The notes: generated from the sequence alone by a model not told the origin. A stretch of 64,000 bases of DNA from Abelmoschus esculentus (GCA_035048815.1 JAUCBN010000043.1:1639501-1703500); one strand, 5' to 3'; positions 25,621-39,100 are shown, counted from the first letter of the stretch. Numbers and translations: made by a program.

Positions 25621-27730
25621 TTAAAAGAAATCGAATTCCAGATAGTTTTTCTGATCCTTGGCAGCAGGAACAGCAGGTTTATCACTGGCTGATGATGTCG
25701 GGGCTGGAATCCGTTCAATCTCGGCCGGTCTTGGAATCTCTGGGGGGCTTGCACAACGGATTAAAGCCCAGTTTATGCCTTCAAAGAAGGGATGTTGTTT
25801 GATCTCGGTTGCGCCTCGCTTGTATGCCAACCTATGCTGTGGCTCTTTGACTAGCAACCCCCTTATCAAGTCTCTTGCTGCAAAACTTACTACAGGTGAT
25901 TCCGGAAATCTCAAGGGTTGTCCTACAACATTGAAGAGAGTTGCTCGGTTCCCGGATCCTTTGAAAGGAGTTTTCCCGAACAATAGCTCATACAAGAAGA
26001 TCCCAAAAGTCCACCAATCGACAGCACTTCCATGTCCCTCACCTTTGATAATTTCAGGAGCCAAGTACTCATGGGTTCCCACGAATGACATGGATCGAGC
26101 ATTTGTCGGTTCTGCGATAAGCTCCGGCAATGGACTGACTTGGTTCCCCATTTCATTCTTCGGCTTGTTGTCTTTTTTGGATTTGGATTTTGATGAAAAG
26201 AAGCGAGGTGAAAAACATGTTGTAGGGACCACACATGCTGGTTGGATGCAAGCAGGTTGTACACAATAAACCGGATTCTTTGGCAAGGGGTCAGACTCAG
26301 GTGCGGATGACTTGACCAGTGTTGGGCTGACAGCACAACGGAGTGAAAGATCGAAGTCTGAAAGCATTATGTGTCCATCTTCTCGAACAAGAACATTTTC
26401 CGGCTTGAGATCACGATACACAATACCTAGCATGTGGAGGTATTCCAAAGCAAGGAGAACCTCTGCTACATAGAACCTGTATGTTTGAAGGAAAACATAG
26501 CAATGACTATCAGAATTTGTTTTCAATCTATTGTAACTAATCAATTTAAGTAAATCAGAAACGTAAAGTTCTTATATTCAACTCGATCTTTTACTTTGAA
26601 TTGATTTTTCGAAGAAACAGATCCATGCGTAAAAAGGAACATACTGAAGTCTATGTTAGTAAGGTCGGCCAACCTATACGGCACATGCTGATTCAATCCT
26701 ATTTTCATTAGTATGTTGGTTCATACGTCTATGATGCGAAATGGCAACACGATAATACTAAAAGTAATGCTAATAACAACAATAATGAAATATTCTTGAA
26801 ACTTGATCCATATCTATAACAATAGAGGTTATATAAGTAGGAGGAATTCCCATACTTTACTGCTAGCTCGGTAAAATGCTTCCCTGGTTGTCTCTGTCTT
26901 AGAGTATGCAAATCACCCCCGGGGCAGAACTCCATCACTAAACATGAGAATTTATCGGTCTCGAAATGGGTATACAATGTCGGAAGGAAGGGATGGTCCA
27001 GGGATTGTAGTATTTCTCTCTCAGTTTGAGCTCGAAGAAGTTTCTTTCGACTTGCTAAAGATGCTTTGTCCATCACCTTCATTGCAAAATAACACTTTGT
27101 TCCACTTAATTCTGAAAGATAGACACTCCCGATATCCCCGCATCCTAATCTCTTCAGTAATCTGAAATGGTTCAAACCCAACAAACCATCTTTTGCTCGG
27201 ACAGCCTGTATGGCTTCCCACCTTATATCATTTGACTTATGAGGTTTGTTGATGCTACTACTAAAGCTACTACACATGCTTTCATCGCTCACATCGCTGA
27301 TTGTGCTACCTCTGCAAATACTGCTCTTACCGCTCTCAATACGATCAGGATGATCACCGGCTTTGGCACCTCCACTAGTCTTAGCAACGCTGGTGGCCCC
27401 ATCACTGGATTTAGCTGAAGCCGGATTAATTCCATGTTCCGATGCTTTCTTTTCTTGTTCACCGAAACCTTCTAGTAATCCATCATTCTGTCTCACTTCA
27501 GAACCAATATGATTTGGAACTTTGCTCGGGTCACCCAATGATAGGCTCGAATCTACTTTCTTCGTCAAGGAATCAACAGACTCTACTATCCTTGGAGTAA
27601 CTGGCTCCAAATTGCTCGTCTTCGTGATCTGTATAGGAGGAGGCCGACTAGAGTTCCTTTTGGCAGTTTGGCTATCAAATGGCTTCTTTGGTTTTTCCAG
27701 GGAAGGTCTGTCACTAGATATCGAGGCCAT
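25621..27730 (-). CDS. AGC-VIII serine/threonine protein kinase, D6PK-like
   Basis: Two exons on the minus strand, 26856-27730 and 25621-26476, join in frame to 576 residues. The split codon falls in AVKFYVAEV, matching the conserved D6PK intron position. The N-terminal 180 residues are polar and Ser-rich. Kinase landmarks are the glycine loop GCGDIGSVY (196-204), Lys218 in [13 protein letters not shown] (312-319), the plant-typical DFD instead of DFG (332-334), a long activation-segment insert of about 90 residues with a basic [14 protein letters not shown] stretch, and [11 protein letters not shown]. The C-terminus ends LEFDFF, the AGC hydrophobic motif. D6PK kinases sit at the basal plasma membrane and activate PIN auxin exporters, and basic insert residues bind phosphoinositides in that family. 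A leader exon and leader intron probably occupy 27740-28570, with a donor GTAAGA near 28314. A long plus-strand frame inside the last exon is an antisense shadow. Confidence 0.94.
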
Positions 27731-27927
27731 CTTAAGATCGCAAACTTGTTACACAGGTTAGACTATACAAATTCATTAATTTCCCCCAATTATCGACGCC
27801 CGGTTACCTCCACCAGCGATCCTAGTTACTTTCCCCTTCAACTCCATCATCAACAAACTGATTCTACAACATAAAAGAACAGAAAATTATCACCTGCAAA
27901 CAAAGTTTCCACGGTCATGAGATAGTC

Positions 27928-27949
27928 ATATATATATATATATATATAG
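27928..27949. repeat. (AT)n microsatellite in the kinase 5' leader region
   Basis: About ten AT units in the likely leader intron of the D6PK-like gene. Confidence 0.85.
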
Positions 27950-29269
27950 TATACCTATATGAAAGTCTACAAACCACAACCAGTAGCTTGATTTACTACA
28001 TCAAAATTTAGATGATCCATGGATAAAACATCAAACCCAACTCATACAACAGCCTTTTCAAGATTAAGCAAAATACCCAACCACTCAAATCCATATGAAT
28101 TCAAAGATAAACAGAAAACCACATAACAACAGAGATAATTGCATACAGAAACAGATCATCTCCAAAAAGGCAACAAGGAAAAGAAATTGTAAAAATTTCA
28201 TTGTGCTAAAAAGGATAGCAAAATAAAGGGTGCAATAAATCTATAAAATCAGAGCAAAAAATGTATTAATTCATAGCAAAAGAAAAAAGAGAGAACAAAT
28301 TGAAGGAGTTCTTACAGATCTCTCAAAGAAAACAAAAGACCAAACTTTGGATCAAAAATCCCAGCAAGGAAATCACAAAACCAGCTACAATAGAAAGGCC
28401 TTTGCTTCAGCAGTGGAGCAAAAATAAGCCAACTTTCTTTCTCTCTTATTAACTCACTAACAACTATTGATAGAGAGTTAAAAGAAAATGAATTAAAAAA
28501 AAAAAAAAAGATTGGCTTCCCAGAAAATATGTGGAGAGAATGTAAAGAAAGGAACACAGAAAGAGAAAGACTTTATGATATACAAGGGGGGAGCTTTAGA
28601 GATAGAAAGAGAAGAGGGTCAAAGCTAAAGTAATGCCCTTTGGGGTTTTCATTGTTTTAGAGAGTGGTGGGGTGATTCAATTATTTCGAATGCATGTATT
28701 TTGTTTGTTCTTAAAAGAACAACAAATCTCTTAAAAAGATTAAAACTTTAAAGGATCTTCAACTCCAACCTGTCATCTCTCATCTGCTTGTGTATTCAGA
28801 TTAAACATTAATGGTTTAAGCCTACCCTTTTTATTTATCTAGTATTTTCATAATTTCTTCATAAATACTACTTTTCTTACCTTTGTGTGATGTTGAATGT
28901 ATCTTAAACTTATAATCTAAATTCAAAATTGAATCTAATTAAACCCTTAAACTAATATAAAATTCTTCAAACAAAAGCTTTGATTTTTTTCCACATATTT
29001 TAGTGAAAAATGTCCCCTTTTTTTTCTTCTTATTTTAGGACCAAAAGCTAGGGTCTAGAGTAGGGTGTCCCTTTGTATGGGAGTACTTTAAAATTGGGTG
29101 GTCCATTCCATGGAACAACAACAGCCTTGCTTTTAGCTTTTTATGAGGTGTAGGTTTTGTTGATGATGGTGATGATGAGAAGAAGTATGGACATATCATG
29201 GATCTTCACCTAATTACCTTATAATGAATTTGATCATAGGTGTAGGATTCAGACAAGAAGCTAATATCA

Positions 29270-29420
29270 ATAAAGATAAAAGTTTATTAAATTTTTAAAT
29301 TTAAAATTAAAAAAAATATTTTATTATTATTTAAATTAAAATTTTTTTAAATATAATTATATAAAAATTTGAGAGGGTTTTTTGTCCGTCCCATACTGAA
29401 CATGGCTTTGTCCATGAATT
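29270..29420. repeat. possible copy of the 'gctccgtcc' terminal repeat family
   Basis: An AT-rich stretch (29280-29375) is followed by GTCCGTCCC and CATGGCTTTGTCCATGAA, like the right ends at 8955-8975 and 63085-63105. The left end is not clear, so this may be a fragment. Confidence 0.4.
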
Positions 29421-29689
29421 CAGATGAAGTGAATATTTTTTTTATTTGAATCAAGATATTCATCGTCGATAGCATTGACTAATTCTAAGACCATAAGTAT
29501 TTTTATTAAGAGATAAATATATTTTATTTTTTATTAATAAAAATCGAAAACCTAACCTTATTATTAAGGGATAAAGTGACCTCTCTTTCGAATTGAGTGG
29601 ACAATTATCTTACTCCAAGTTTGGTGGGGGGAGTTGGAAAAAAATATGTATTTCATATCCTATGAGGAAAATTAAAAAATTTTATAAAT

Positions 29690-29940
29690 TAATTTTTTTT
29701 AATTTTAGGGTTTATATAAAAGTTATGAATTTAAATTTAGAAATTTAGAGTTTAAAGGTTGTGATTATAATTTAAAGTTTAAAAAACTAAATCTCTTTAT
29801 ATTATTCTAAACCTAAATATTAACACTGAATTTTTAATTTTAATTATTATACCTAAATTTTAAACTATTAAATCTAATATTTTACTATAAATTAAATCTC
29901 TTAACCTTAAAACCAAAACACTTTTAAAAAATTAGTTTCT
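29690..29940. repeat. AT-rich foldback-like array
   Basis: The left half is rich in TTTAGGG/GTTTA-like words (29700-29785). The right half is rich in CCTAAA/TTAAAC-like words (29805-29930). The halves are approximate reverse complements, suggesting a degenerate foldback element. Confidence 0.5.
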
Positions 29941-30132
29941 ATACTTCTTCATATCCATGAGTTGATCGATAGAGAATGGAGCATTCGTTTTAAACACGTT
30001 GGTCGAAAGTGTAATAGAGTGGCCGACTATATTACCAAACTAGCTTCGCCTATGATTTTTGAAGTTAAGATTCTGGATTCTCCCCTGAGTGAGGTCATAT
30101 CTCTTCTTCTTGAGGATGGTTTTGGTTCTTAG
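29938..30132 (+). mobile_element. LINE (non-LTR retrotransposon) remnant, RNase H C-terminal part
   Basis: The plus-strand frame ending at TAG 30130-30132 reads HELIDREWSIRFKHVGRKCN, then RVADYITKLAS and a Leu-rich tail. The pattern REW-x-hydrophobic-x-F/HV-x-R-x-CN-x-VAD-x-LA/KLA is the RVT_3-type RNase H end found in plant LINEs. No reverse transcriptase or endonuclease domain is visible upstream, so this is a 5'-truncated copy. A short A-run follows at about 30305. Confidence 0.75.
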
Positions 30133-30754
30133 AACATTTGTTCTTTTTCTGGTTTGTTTGATTTTTCGTTTAGTTATTGAGTTTTGGTTCAATAGGTGTT
30201 ATGGTGTGTACTCTTTTCCCTCATTTAGGTTTAGAGAGGTTTTTAACGAGGCATACTATAATCGTCCTGTGTATGATCTATTCTAATATAATCATACTTC
30301 TTTTATCAAAAAAATAGTTTCAATTATCAGTGTATTGAATATAAATATATTATTAATATGACTAAAATCGATTTAATAAATTAATCGAACATCAATTCAA
30401 TCAATAAATTCATTAAAAATATTATAAAATAATAGTGATAAATATACAAATTTTCCATTAATCAAAGTATATTTCCAAATAAACATTTTTATTTAATCAA
30501 TTTTATCAACCACCAACCCAATAAGTGTGACATTATTTTGGCATAAATATATGGTTAAGGTTGTTTGTTCCATTTCCTACATTGTCCCAGATGTTTAAGT
30601 TTTTTCAATGTGCTGTTTCTGTATTTTGAGAATGTAATAATGAGCATGGGGTAGAAAGAACTTTGGTTTGTCCAAATTATATTGGACCGACCAATTATAC
30701 TACGGATAGATATTTTATTTTTATTTTTTTGCATAGTATAGGTAAATACGTAAT

Positions 30755-30860
30755 CGTAGAATAATTTCAATGGTAAAAGATAATATATATTATGTAGGTG
30801 ATTTAAATTCGAGTATCATATATATGGTATATATGTCTTATTAAAAGATTAAGATGTAAT
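30755..30860 (+). repeat. weak SINE-like fragment
   Basis: A possible A box (TTCAATGGTAAAAGAT, 30765-30780) is followed by a B-box-like AAATTCGAGTATC (30805-30817). Only part of the pol III promoter pattern is met. Confidence 0.3.
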
Positions 30861-30934
30861 CTTGTAATGTATTCAAAGAAATATATAGGTAATTATTTCG
30901 TAAACAATTGATAAAAACAAAAATTTTCATAAGT

Positions 30935-31145
30935 GTCTTATTTTTAAGGTTTAAGGTTATATTTTTAAATTTAAAGATTAAATGTTTAAGTTTAATGGTT
31001 TAGAATTGATGGTTTGTGATTAGAATTTAGGATTACATGTTAAAACCTGAATCCCTAACAATGTTACCCTAAATTTTAAGTCTTAACCTCTAATCTTTAA
31101 ATCCCAACCAGAACTCATACATTATAAACCCTAAGATCAAGATGA
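30935..31145. repeat. AT-rich foldback-like array, second copy
   Basis: The left half (30940-31035) is full of AAGGTTTAAGG-like words and the right half (31040-31140) of CCCTAA/TCTTAACC-like words. It has the same architecture as 29690-29940 and 35917-36060. Confidence 0.5.
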
Positions 31146-32249
31146 ATATATTTTTTCTACTGTCAGTATATAAAATATAAAATCTCTTAAATATTTTAGT
31201 TGTGACTGGTATTGTTTGAATTTCTTAATTTTTTTTATGTATCGGCTAAATATTCATAAAATATATCATCAATAAATAAAATAATAATAAAACCCTTTAA
31301 ATGAAAGAAACTATGACTGTTGTTGGTTGATCAGGGCATGACTCATATGAGATTTACATGTGACAACTTTGTAATAAAATGTTGATGTCTAGATTGCTCA
31401 TAATTAATGAAAAGTGGACCCTTAAGGTTGTATAATTATGGTTGAAATGTGAACAAAACAATTTTTTCTATCTAATTTCATAAATAGGATTTGCCAAAAT
31501 ACCTAATTAATTATGTTCCCATTAACACACATGGACCAGATTTGTCATTTCATTGTTAACCTATAATTTATGTGCCTATTTGATTGTCTTTATCATATTT
31601 ATGTTTCTAGTTGGTTAGTTGTATAAGGTAAGATTTTGTTTGGTAGGAAGGATGAAAATGAAGAAAGATGAAAATTTTGTTTATCCATGGTTAAGATTTT
31701 AAATAAGAAAAAAAAAATACTTTTTAAAGAAAAGGAAAATATACTAAACAAGACCTTGAATTTTAAGCCTTTAATTAATTACAATTAAATTTTAAGGTCT
31801 TATTCAAATAAAGAAAAAGTCCCAGGGCTTATATGAGTGATTATTTTTATACATTAAGATTTTAATTCTGTGTCATATATTAATTGGGAGCGTGAGATCA
31901 AATGGACATGAGTCCATTCAAGATGTTCTTCTTTCCCATAGCCCCTAGGTGGTTCAGTGGACGTTGATATTGTCTGGAAATGACAATGAGATTGCCTTTG
32001 TAGGCTGACATCAGTGCAGAGGTTTCTTTTTATTTTCTTTCTCAGATCTCAGTCTTGAATCCAACACCACATAATCATATCATTAAAGTATATGAGAAAT
32101 GAACAGGTAATCAAACCAATTAGACCATCGATTTTCAATTCAAGTGAATTTTCTCACAGGTTACCGGTTTCATCACCAATCAAATCATTAATTTTCGATT
32201 TAATTGACTAGTCCAATCCTTCTTGTGATAAAACTTTATTTCTACTTTT

Positions 32250-32385
32250 ATCTAGAGGGGAGAGAGACTCTAAGAGAAGAAATGTTCCTAATAGATTTTG
32301 AACCCGAGATCTAAAAGAAAGGGAGGAGAACAGATAAGCAGCTTTAATCAACTGGCCATCAACGCTTACTCAACTGACTAGTCCA
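32250..32385 (-). repeat. tRNA-derived SINE-like element
   Basis: On the minus strand TGGCCAGTTGATTAAAGC (about 32343-32360) fits a pol III A box. About 40 bases on, ATCTCGGGTTCAAAAT (32295-32310) fits a B box. Such box spacing is typical of tRNA-derived SINE heads. Confidence 0.5.
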
Positions 32386-32816
32386 ATCATAAGTACACAG
32401 ACTATATATATATATAACATTTGTACCTCGTAAAACATTGAATGTGAATCATAGAAAAATAAGAGAAATCCAGAATCAAAGTCCTTTTCATTACTTGTTT
32501 GTTTTTTACATTTGTTCCTTGATTGTAATTTTTAATATAAAAAATATCTACTTGGTTCTTTCTTCCTATCCTAAAAGGTTCACTAATCTAATCACTGTGC
32601 CAATAACCAATCAATCATTCATCATAGAAAACAGATGTAATTTAACAGTGTTGATGCCACTAAAACCAAAATTGATGAATTAGATACTTTCATAAGGTCA
32701 AACCATGGATCCTTGGATTACAACTACATATATATAATTCAACAAAAAATGGTAAAATGTTCATCACCAATATTACTTCCTTCTCATTCCACAATCTACT
32801 TGGACTCTAATAGACA

Positions 32817-35309
32817 TCAGGAAAGTTCCGTTATTACACGTTTGCACTTGTCTTCTAGAATCTTCACAGCTTCAGTAAATAGAAGCTCAGGTGGTAATGC
32901 TCCAGTCGATTCAATGGTAACTAGAAACAGGGAGATAACATAGTAATCTTAAGACATGCTTAAGCTTAAGTCGGTTTGAAATTGATAAAAATATATTAAC
33001 CAATCATAGGTATCGAAGGTTGAAGGAATCTAGAAATAATTTGATAAGAACATATGCGAAAGATGTGGAGTAGCCCCATTTTACTTACATATGAAGTGAT
33101 TTTTAACACGGCGTAGTGCCACTCGTTTCTCCCAATCATCACCTCTTATGCATTCCCTGCAAAGGGTGCAAGATCGTGGCCTTGCTACGGTTGCCCTTTT
33201 CTTACCTGTTTGGCACCACAAAATTATTCGTTAGGAAGTATATCTAAAACAAAAAGTTCTAACTTCACATGCTAAAGCAAATCAAAGCAGAACCAGTCAG
33301 CACTATTAATAGCTAATGACCAAACTATTATAGGCATATAGTCCACATTCGGTGAAGGAATCCTCGATACCCTTTTATAGAGGAAAAGTTTATTACCATA
33401 ATTTACGCCATACTGACAACAAATCATAGTGAACAGATGTACCTCACCTTTTCCAATATCTTCTATGTCAAATACATTAACTGGGCATTTGGTTTTGAGT
33501 TCTTCAGCGAGGTCATCTTCAACATCCTCCAATAATATAACCTACAACATACATACACATATATAAACATAAATAAATGTAACAATATAGTGTCAAAATG
33601 AAGGTTTAGAAAAGAAAGAAATCTACAGTTCCTGTCTATCCTTACCTCTGGAAGCATCCGATACCAAGCAGTGGCCACGGGGGACCACTTTGCATGTGTT
33701 TTTCCAATGCCTTTAACGGCATGTGCTTCCAATTCAATTTCCTAGCAGCAATCATTGGAACTTTTAGTACACTAGAAAACTTCATGAGAATTAGATTAAC
33801 TTACAATAATTTCAAAACAGATGCAGACTAATGAGAACAGTACACAAAACCTTTTTAATCTACAAGCACCACATTACGCTCACAAAGAGATTTTATAAAC
33901 CTTCTTAATCAGTCAGCTACAAGGTTTATGAGCAATTATTGAAACAAACAAAAGGATGTGAAATTTACCTGCCCAGGACCAAGTTTAGCAAGAATAATAT
34001 CTGGATACTTAGGGGCTATAGGGTTCTTGACAAATTCTGGAACGCTCTCCTGGCTGGAACTGAAGTAAGTGTAAGTTTCAGGTTTCGATGATGAGTCTGA
34101 ATTTGCAGTTGATTCCTTAACCAGTTCACTCCCATTAGGCAACCACTTCAGTTCATCCGATTTAACTGCATCAAACATCATCAGAAACAAAACAAAGCTA
34201 AAAAAGGAAGACTGATTAATTTCTTCTAGTAGAAAAGCTTCATGTTTCACACATTAAGCACCAAAGCGTACCTGTAATACGCGGAGAACCCTTCTTACAT
34301 TTAACATGGAGTTTGAAAACAATGGTGTTCTTTTCATTTGGTTGATCGTTTTCTACAATGAAAAAGAGACGGAAACAAAGAATGACAAAGTGCCTTAAGG
34401 CAAACTCCATAAATCCCCTTCCTTTTCTATTCCAGAAGATAATATATATTATGCATCAAACCTGACATATAATCAAAGAGCCTTGGGTCAACACTGATTG
34501 GAACAAGGCCTAACCTATGGGCAAGAACTTCATCTTGGACTACAGATGTGTTATTTGCAAAGAGAACTTTTTCAATGGCCATTGTCGGAACCTGCAAGCA
34601 TAATCAGTTCCATTAGTACCAGTTGAGACGACATACAGCAAGCTAGCTAACACAACATACTTTAGCACTGAAAAGAGGTAGATTAAAAAGTCACAGACCT
34701 CAGCTATAAGGATCCTCCGGAATGAATTGGCAATAGCTGCATCGATACCGATCATATCAAACTCAATGTCATCTTCATTGAGTCGAATCACTTCAACTCT
34801 AAAGTTGTTGCAGAAATTATCAAGCCGTACACTATTATCAACTCCAATCGATGAATAGGCACCAGAATATTGAATACTCTCTGTCTGCAACCAACAGAAA
34901 CCCCCATCACACAAGGCACTTGGTTTTAACACACAAGAAACCCACAAATTTCAGAAAAAACTCCTTTTTTTTGAGATGGAACCAAGTAAGAAAAAGCTCC
35001 AATTTTTTTGGTTTCCCAATAAAAAAATTCCAAATAAATAACTTTTCCCCCTTAACCCTTCATGTATGAATAACTGGTGTTTATAAACTAAAGTTATGAA
35101 CTTGATAGGAAAAGATATAATGGGTGCTTTAAGAAAGAGTGACAGGAGAAAGGGTAAGAGAGAAATACATGAATTGGGGCATCCTTGTTGCAAAAGACAC
35201 GAGTTCTTTGGAGTTCAAGGTGCGGTGGCAATTGACCCATCGGCACATCTGGCAAATCCCATATTGAAAATTTCTTTTCTTCTCCTCTTCCCTCTCCTTG
35301 CTCTGCCAT
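32817..35309 (-). CDS. DNA-directed RNA polymerases I and III subunit RPAC1 (AC40-like)
   Basis: Nine exons on the minus strand: 35169-35309, 34699-34884, 34462-34591, 34272-34352, 33969-34165, 33646-33741, 33448-33541, 33089-33205 and 32817-32920. They join in frame to 381 residues. RPAC1 is the alpha-like assembly subunit shared by Pol I (rRNA) and Pol III (tRNA, 5S), pairing with RPAC2 in the nucleus. Diagnostic segments are the alpha dimerisation motif [20 protein letters not shown] (about 97-116), [40 protein letters not shown], and the Cys cluster [13 protein letters not shown] that replaces the insert domain of bacterial alpha. The start [20 protein letters not shown] is preceded by an AG-rich leader with no upstream in-frame ATG in view. 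Splice sites are canonical throughout. Arabidopsis has two RPAC1 genes, so a second copy elsewhere in this genome is possible. Confidence 0.94.
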
Positions 35310-35329
35310 TGTTGCTTAGACTTTGCTGT

Positions 35330-36129
35330 TTGTTTTTTAGGGTTTTAGATAACTGAAAAGAGAGGGTTTACAGAAACGTTTATTAGGGTTTTAGGTATTC
35401 GTCAGCCCTCGCCACACAGACACTAGATGAGATTTGGTCATATAATAAACCTTCTATAATCTATTTATTTATTTAAAAAATAATTATAAATTCCATATCC
35501 TATTTTATAAAAAAATTATTCTATTTATATTAATCGGATTAAGGGACATTTCTAATTAAATGGGAAGAAACACTTTATATAAAAAACTATCAAAATTTAT
35601 TCAATAATTATTTTTCTAATTAATTTAAAAATAATTATAAAATCATATTTATTTACATTATAAATAAAATAATTTAAACTTATGTCTTATAAAATGAATA
35701 TTATTTATTTTTTCAGACACTTGTTAGTTTATTCCATAATTAATTTTAAATAAAATAATAAATGATATAAATTATTATATTTGATTTTTAATTTAGTTTA
35801 TTTTAAGATTATATAAAAAACAAAAAAAATCAGTAAAAAGACATGTATTATATATATTTAAATAAAAATAACATAGAACTTTTAAATAAATTGACATGTA
35901 TCATTTAAAATTTAGAGGTTTAAGTATAAAGGGTAATTTTAAAATTTAAGATTAGTATATTAAAATTTAAATTCTAAGCATATTACCTCAAATCTTAACT
36001 CTTAAATTTCTTATCCCAAACCATAAATTCTTAACAATAAACCTTAATCTAATTCTCATACACTTATAACAAAATGCAATCATCCAGTTATCATATGACT
36101 GCATGCAAAGTACAGATTTTCAAAAGAAA
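35330..36129. other. RPAC1 promoter side and AT-rich intergenic DNA
   Basis: The first 100 bases belong to the RPAC1 leader and promoter. 35450-35900 is extremely AT-rich. 35917-36060 is a foldback-like array. No coding sequence seen. Confidence 0.6.
35917..36060. repeat. AT-rich foldback-like array, third copy
   Basis: The left half carries TTTAGAGGTTTAAG-like words and the right half AATCTTAACTCTTAAATT-like words, as in the copies at 29690 and 30935. Confidence 0.45.
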
Positions 36130-39100
36130 TCATTTTCCAGTCTTCTTATCTTCACTTGATTGCTTCTTGTTTGACCTCATTGCCAACCTCTTCTCTTCCC
36201 TGCAGGAATTTTGGAACATAAACAGATCATTCAACAAGGTTTCTCATCATTCAACATTAAACCAACTTTTAACAGATGATTAAATTGTATCGTGACGAGC
36301 AATCTACCTCGCTTTCGATATTTCCTCTTTAGAAGGAAATTTTCTTTTCCTCTTTTTAGATGTTGCCAGCGATTCTACCTTTCCATTTTCGCTTCGTTCC
36401 TTGCTTTTCAATGACAGTGGTGATCCAACCTTTCCATTTGCAGGTATGTCATTCTTCTTTAAGCTATTCTTTTTCCCTTTCATGCTTTGTTTCTTTAACG
36501 GTTGTTCAAGCTCTTTCTCGTTGTCCTCATCACCGTGGATCTCATCTCGCCTCTGAGTTTGCTCTACTGTTTCTGAACTATCAAAACCTACAGGATTCTT
36601 CTTTGCATTGCTCATTTTCTTCAACTACAGAAAGTCGAAGAAGAAAAATAAATAAAATGTGTAAAAATGTGTTGGGACAGAGATCACCTGGGGGTGAATG
36701 AATGAGATGAAGTTCGTTAAAATATACCTTTGCCACAAAAAATCCATCCATATTGTGAACATGAGGATAAAATCGTCTTGTGTTTTCCAAGGATGTATGA
36801 AACCGGTGCTCCCTAAACCGGATATATCTGATTAAATAAAACACCATTAAATGAAGAAATCAGTCAAGTCAACAAGAAAGTCGAATGGATATATTTGATC
36901 ATTACCCTGGACACCCAAAGTCAAGTCCACATGGTACTACTTTAACATCTCTCCTCTTGAGCGCATAGTCAATAACCGCTTCATTCTATACAGATACACG
37001 TAAAAGTCAGAAATACGAGTGAATAAAATTTCAGATATAGGAAAACCAGAAGAGAATTCCGTAAACAGACCTCTGGAACCATAATGGAGCATGTTGAATA
37101 AACAATGTATCCACCAGTTTTGGAATTTGCATCGACCATATCGATAGCAGCGAGTATCAATTGCTACAAACAAAAGGATTTGAGATTGCATGGATTAATC
37201 CCTTAGCATATGCAAGATATAAGTAATGGACCAACTCAGCCCGTTTGTGCTGATTCTGAATATAGGAGCAATAATGTAGTTCCGAAACACAACTAAAAAA
37301 GGTAAAAGAAACTAAGTAAAAAAATATACCTTCTGCAAATGGGCACATTTTTGTATGTCGTCTAAACTTTTAGAGGTTTTAACAGATGGATCTTTAGTTA
37401 TGACCTATACCATAAAGTAGACACCAGTCAGTTGAATAGAAAACAGCAAGCAATCACCAAATGAGGAATAAGGTTACTGCAGATGCTTACTCCTGTACCA
37501 CTACAAGGGGCATCCAACAATACTCTATCAACTGAATTCTGACCCAAAACCTTGGGAAGCTGAACATTAAGATAAAGATGAAGGATTAGAAAATGTTTTT
37601 TTTTTCATGCATGCAATATGTTCTTGACCTACAACTAATCTGGGACACACCAAAAGCTGTGTACTTAAATAAAAGGAAAGAAAAATGGATTCAACATGTT
37701 ATGCTTCTGAAGCTCTTTGAACTAGAAACATCACACTCATCGAATCATCAAACTTAGTATTGTATTCTTACGGGGCAACAGAAAGATGCTAACCTCCCTC
37801 CCATCGTAGTTACAAACTATTGTGTTTGTAACCCCCATGCGATGCAAATTTGCAGTAAGTGACCTCAACCTTGCTTCCCTCATTTCATTTGCAAAAATTA
37901 ATCCTGCCCACAATACCAACAAAATGTTAGAAAAGGAAATTGGAAATAACTGTAAAAGCCATATCGAACAATAACACAACGCAACTATAAAAAGATAGTA
38001 ATTATTTTTGCTTAATCGATGCTAAATAACCAACAAGGACAAACAAATTACTAACGTAAAATAAAACAAAATAGAAAATCACCCTAAGTCAAAAACAAAT
38101 TTCAACAATTTGAATGAAACATAGATTAACATACCACTATTTTTCATGAGAGCAGCAATATATGTTGTTTTACCACCAGGTGCAGCTCTGCAGCAACAGG
38201 CACAATTATAATCAAAGGGGAGAAAGATCGATTTTATTGTTAATGGGATGATTATATCTGGAAGACACAATAGAAGCAAATTATCCTTATTTAAATAAAT
38301 GTGGAGCACAATGGGTATCATGGCTAGCAATAGAAGCAGAAACTAGTAGCTAGAGGTAGGGGGTTCAAAACCGGTCTAATGGATATCCAAAAGCCCGATA
38401 AGTCCAATATCACTATATTATTACTATGTTTCATCCTTCCTTCCATTCTAAAACATGCATTATGAGCTTATTGGGCCAATTTTGAACACCCCTAGTAAGA
38501 GCATTCAGGGTTTTACAATAGTCCAAGTATACTATATAGTGCGTAAATGCATCCATCTGACAAAAAATCTAGACTTGAGATTGAGATCATATGATCCACA
38601 CAAGTGCAAACAGTAATGATGTGCACGACCAAATACAATTAACATCAATTAGAGCCTGTACCCAACCACAGACTTTAGTAGCCTGAGTAATCTTTATGTT
38701 TCTGCTTAATCAAATAAATTAGCCTCAAAATGCATTGCAATGTCAAAAGGAAATGTCTACAAATCTTACAAACATGTCCACTTTAAAGAATGGGGAGAGA
38801 GAAGGAGGAGAAGAAACATGATTCTTCTAGCACAAATCTGCAGTATAGATATTGCAAAACATTTTAAACCCCCAACATCTATTTTTCCGGAATATGGCTC
38901 ACTTGGAAGATTTTCCTCAAAAATCAATAAAAAGGAACAATAGTGCACAGAATGGAGTAACTCACGCCATATCAACTACTCGTTCCTTTTCCTGAGGAGC
39001 AAGAGCCATAACAGGCAAAAAAGAGCTTGCACCTTGTATCTGTTGGTAAAAAAGAAGTTATTGAGAGTTCCATAACATTTTATTTTTTACAAGATAACTA

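Larger units (their letters stand above)
28600..32816. other. long intergenic gap with mobile-element remnants
   Basis: 28600-28700 is the kinase promoter side. The rest lacks intact genes. It contains a repeat end near 29380-29410, two AT-rich arrays with T/G-rich left and A/C-rich right halves (29690-29940 and 30935-31145), a LINE RNase H remnant (29938-30132), and SINE-like pieces near 30755-30860 and 32250-32385. 31150-32250 shows nothing I can name. Confidence 0.6.

Noticed and set aside
25658..26269. 203-codon plus-strand frame over the kinase exon
   Set aside because: Antisense shadow of a conserved kinase domain; its protein has no family features.
36304..36624. NOP2 ending at the TAG at 36304
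   Set aside because: That TAG lies in a good splice donor, and a strong acceptor leads to an in-frame Lys-rich final exon at 36130-36199.
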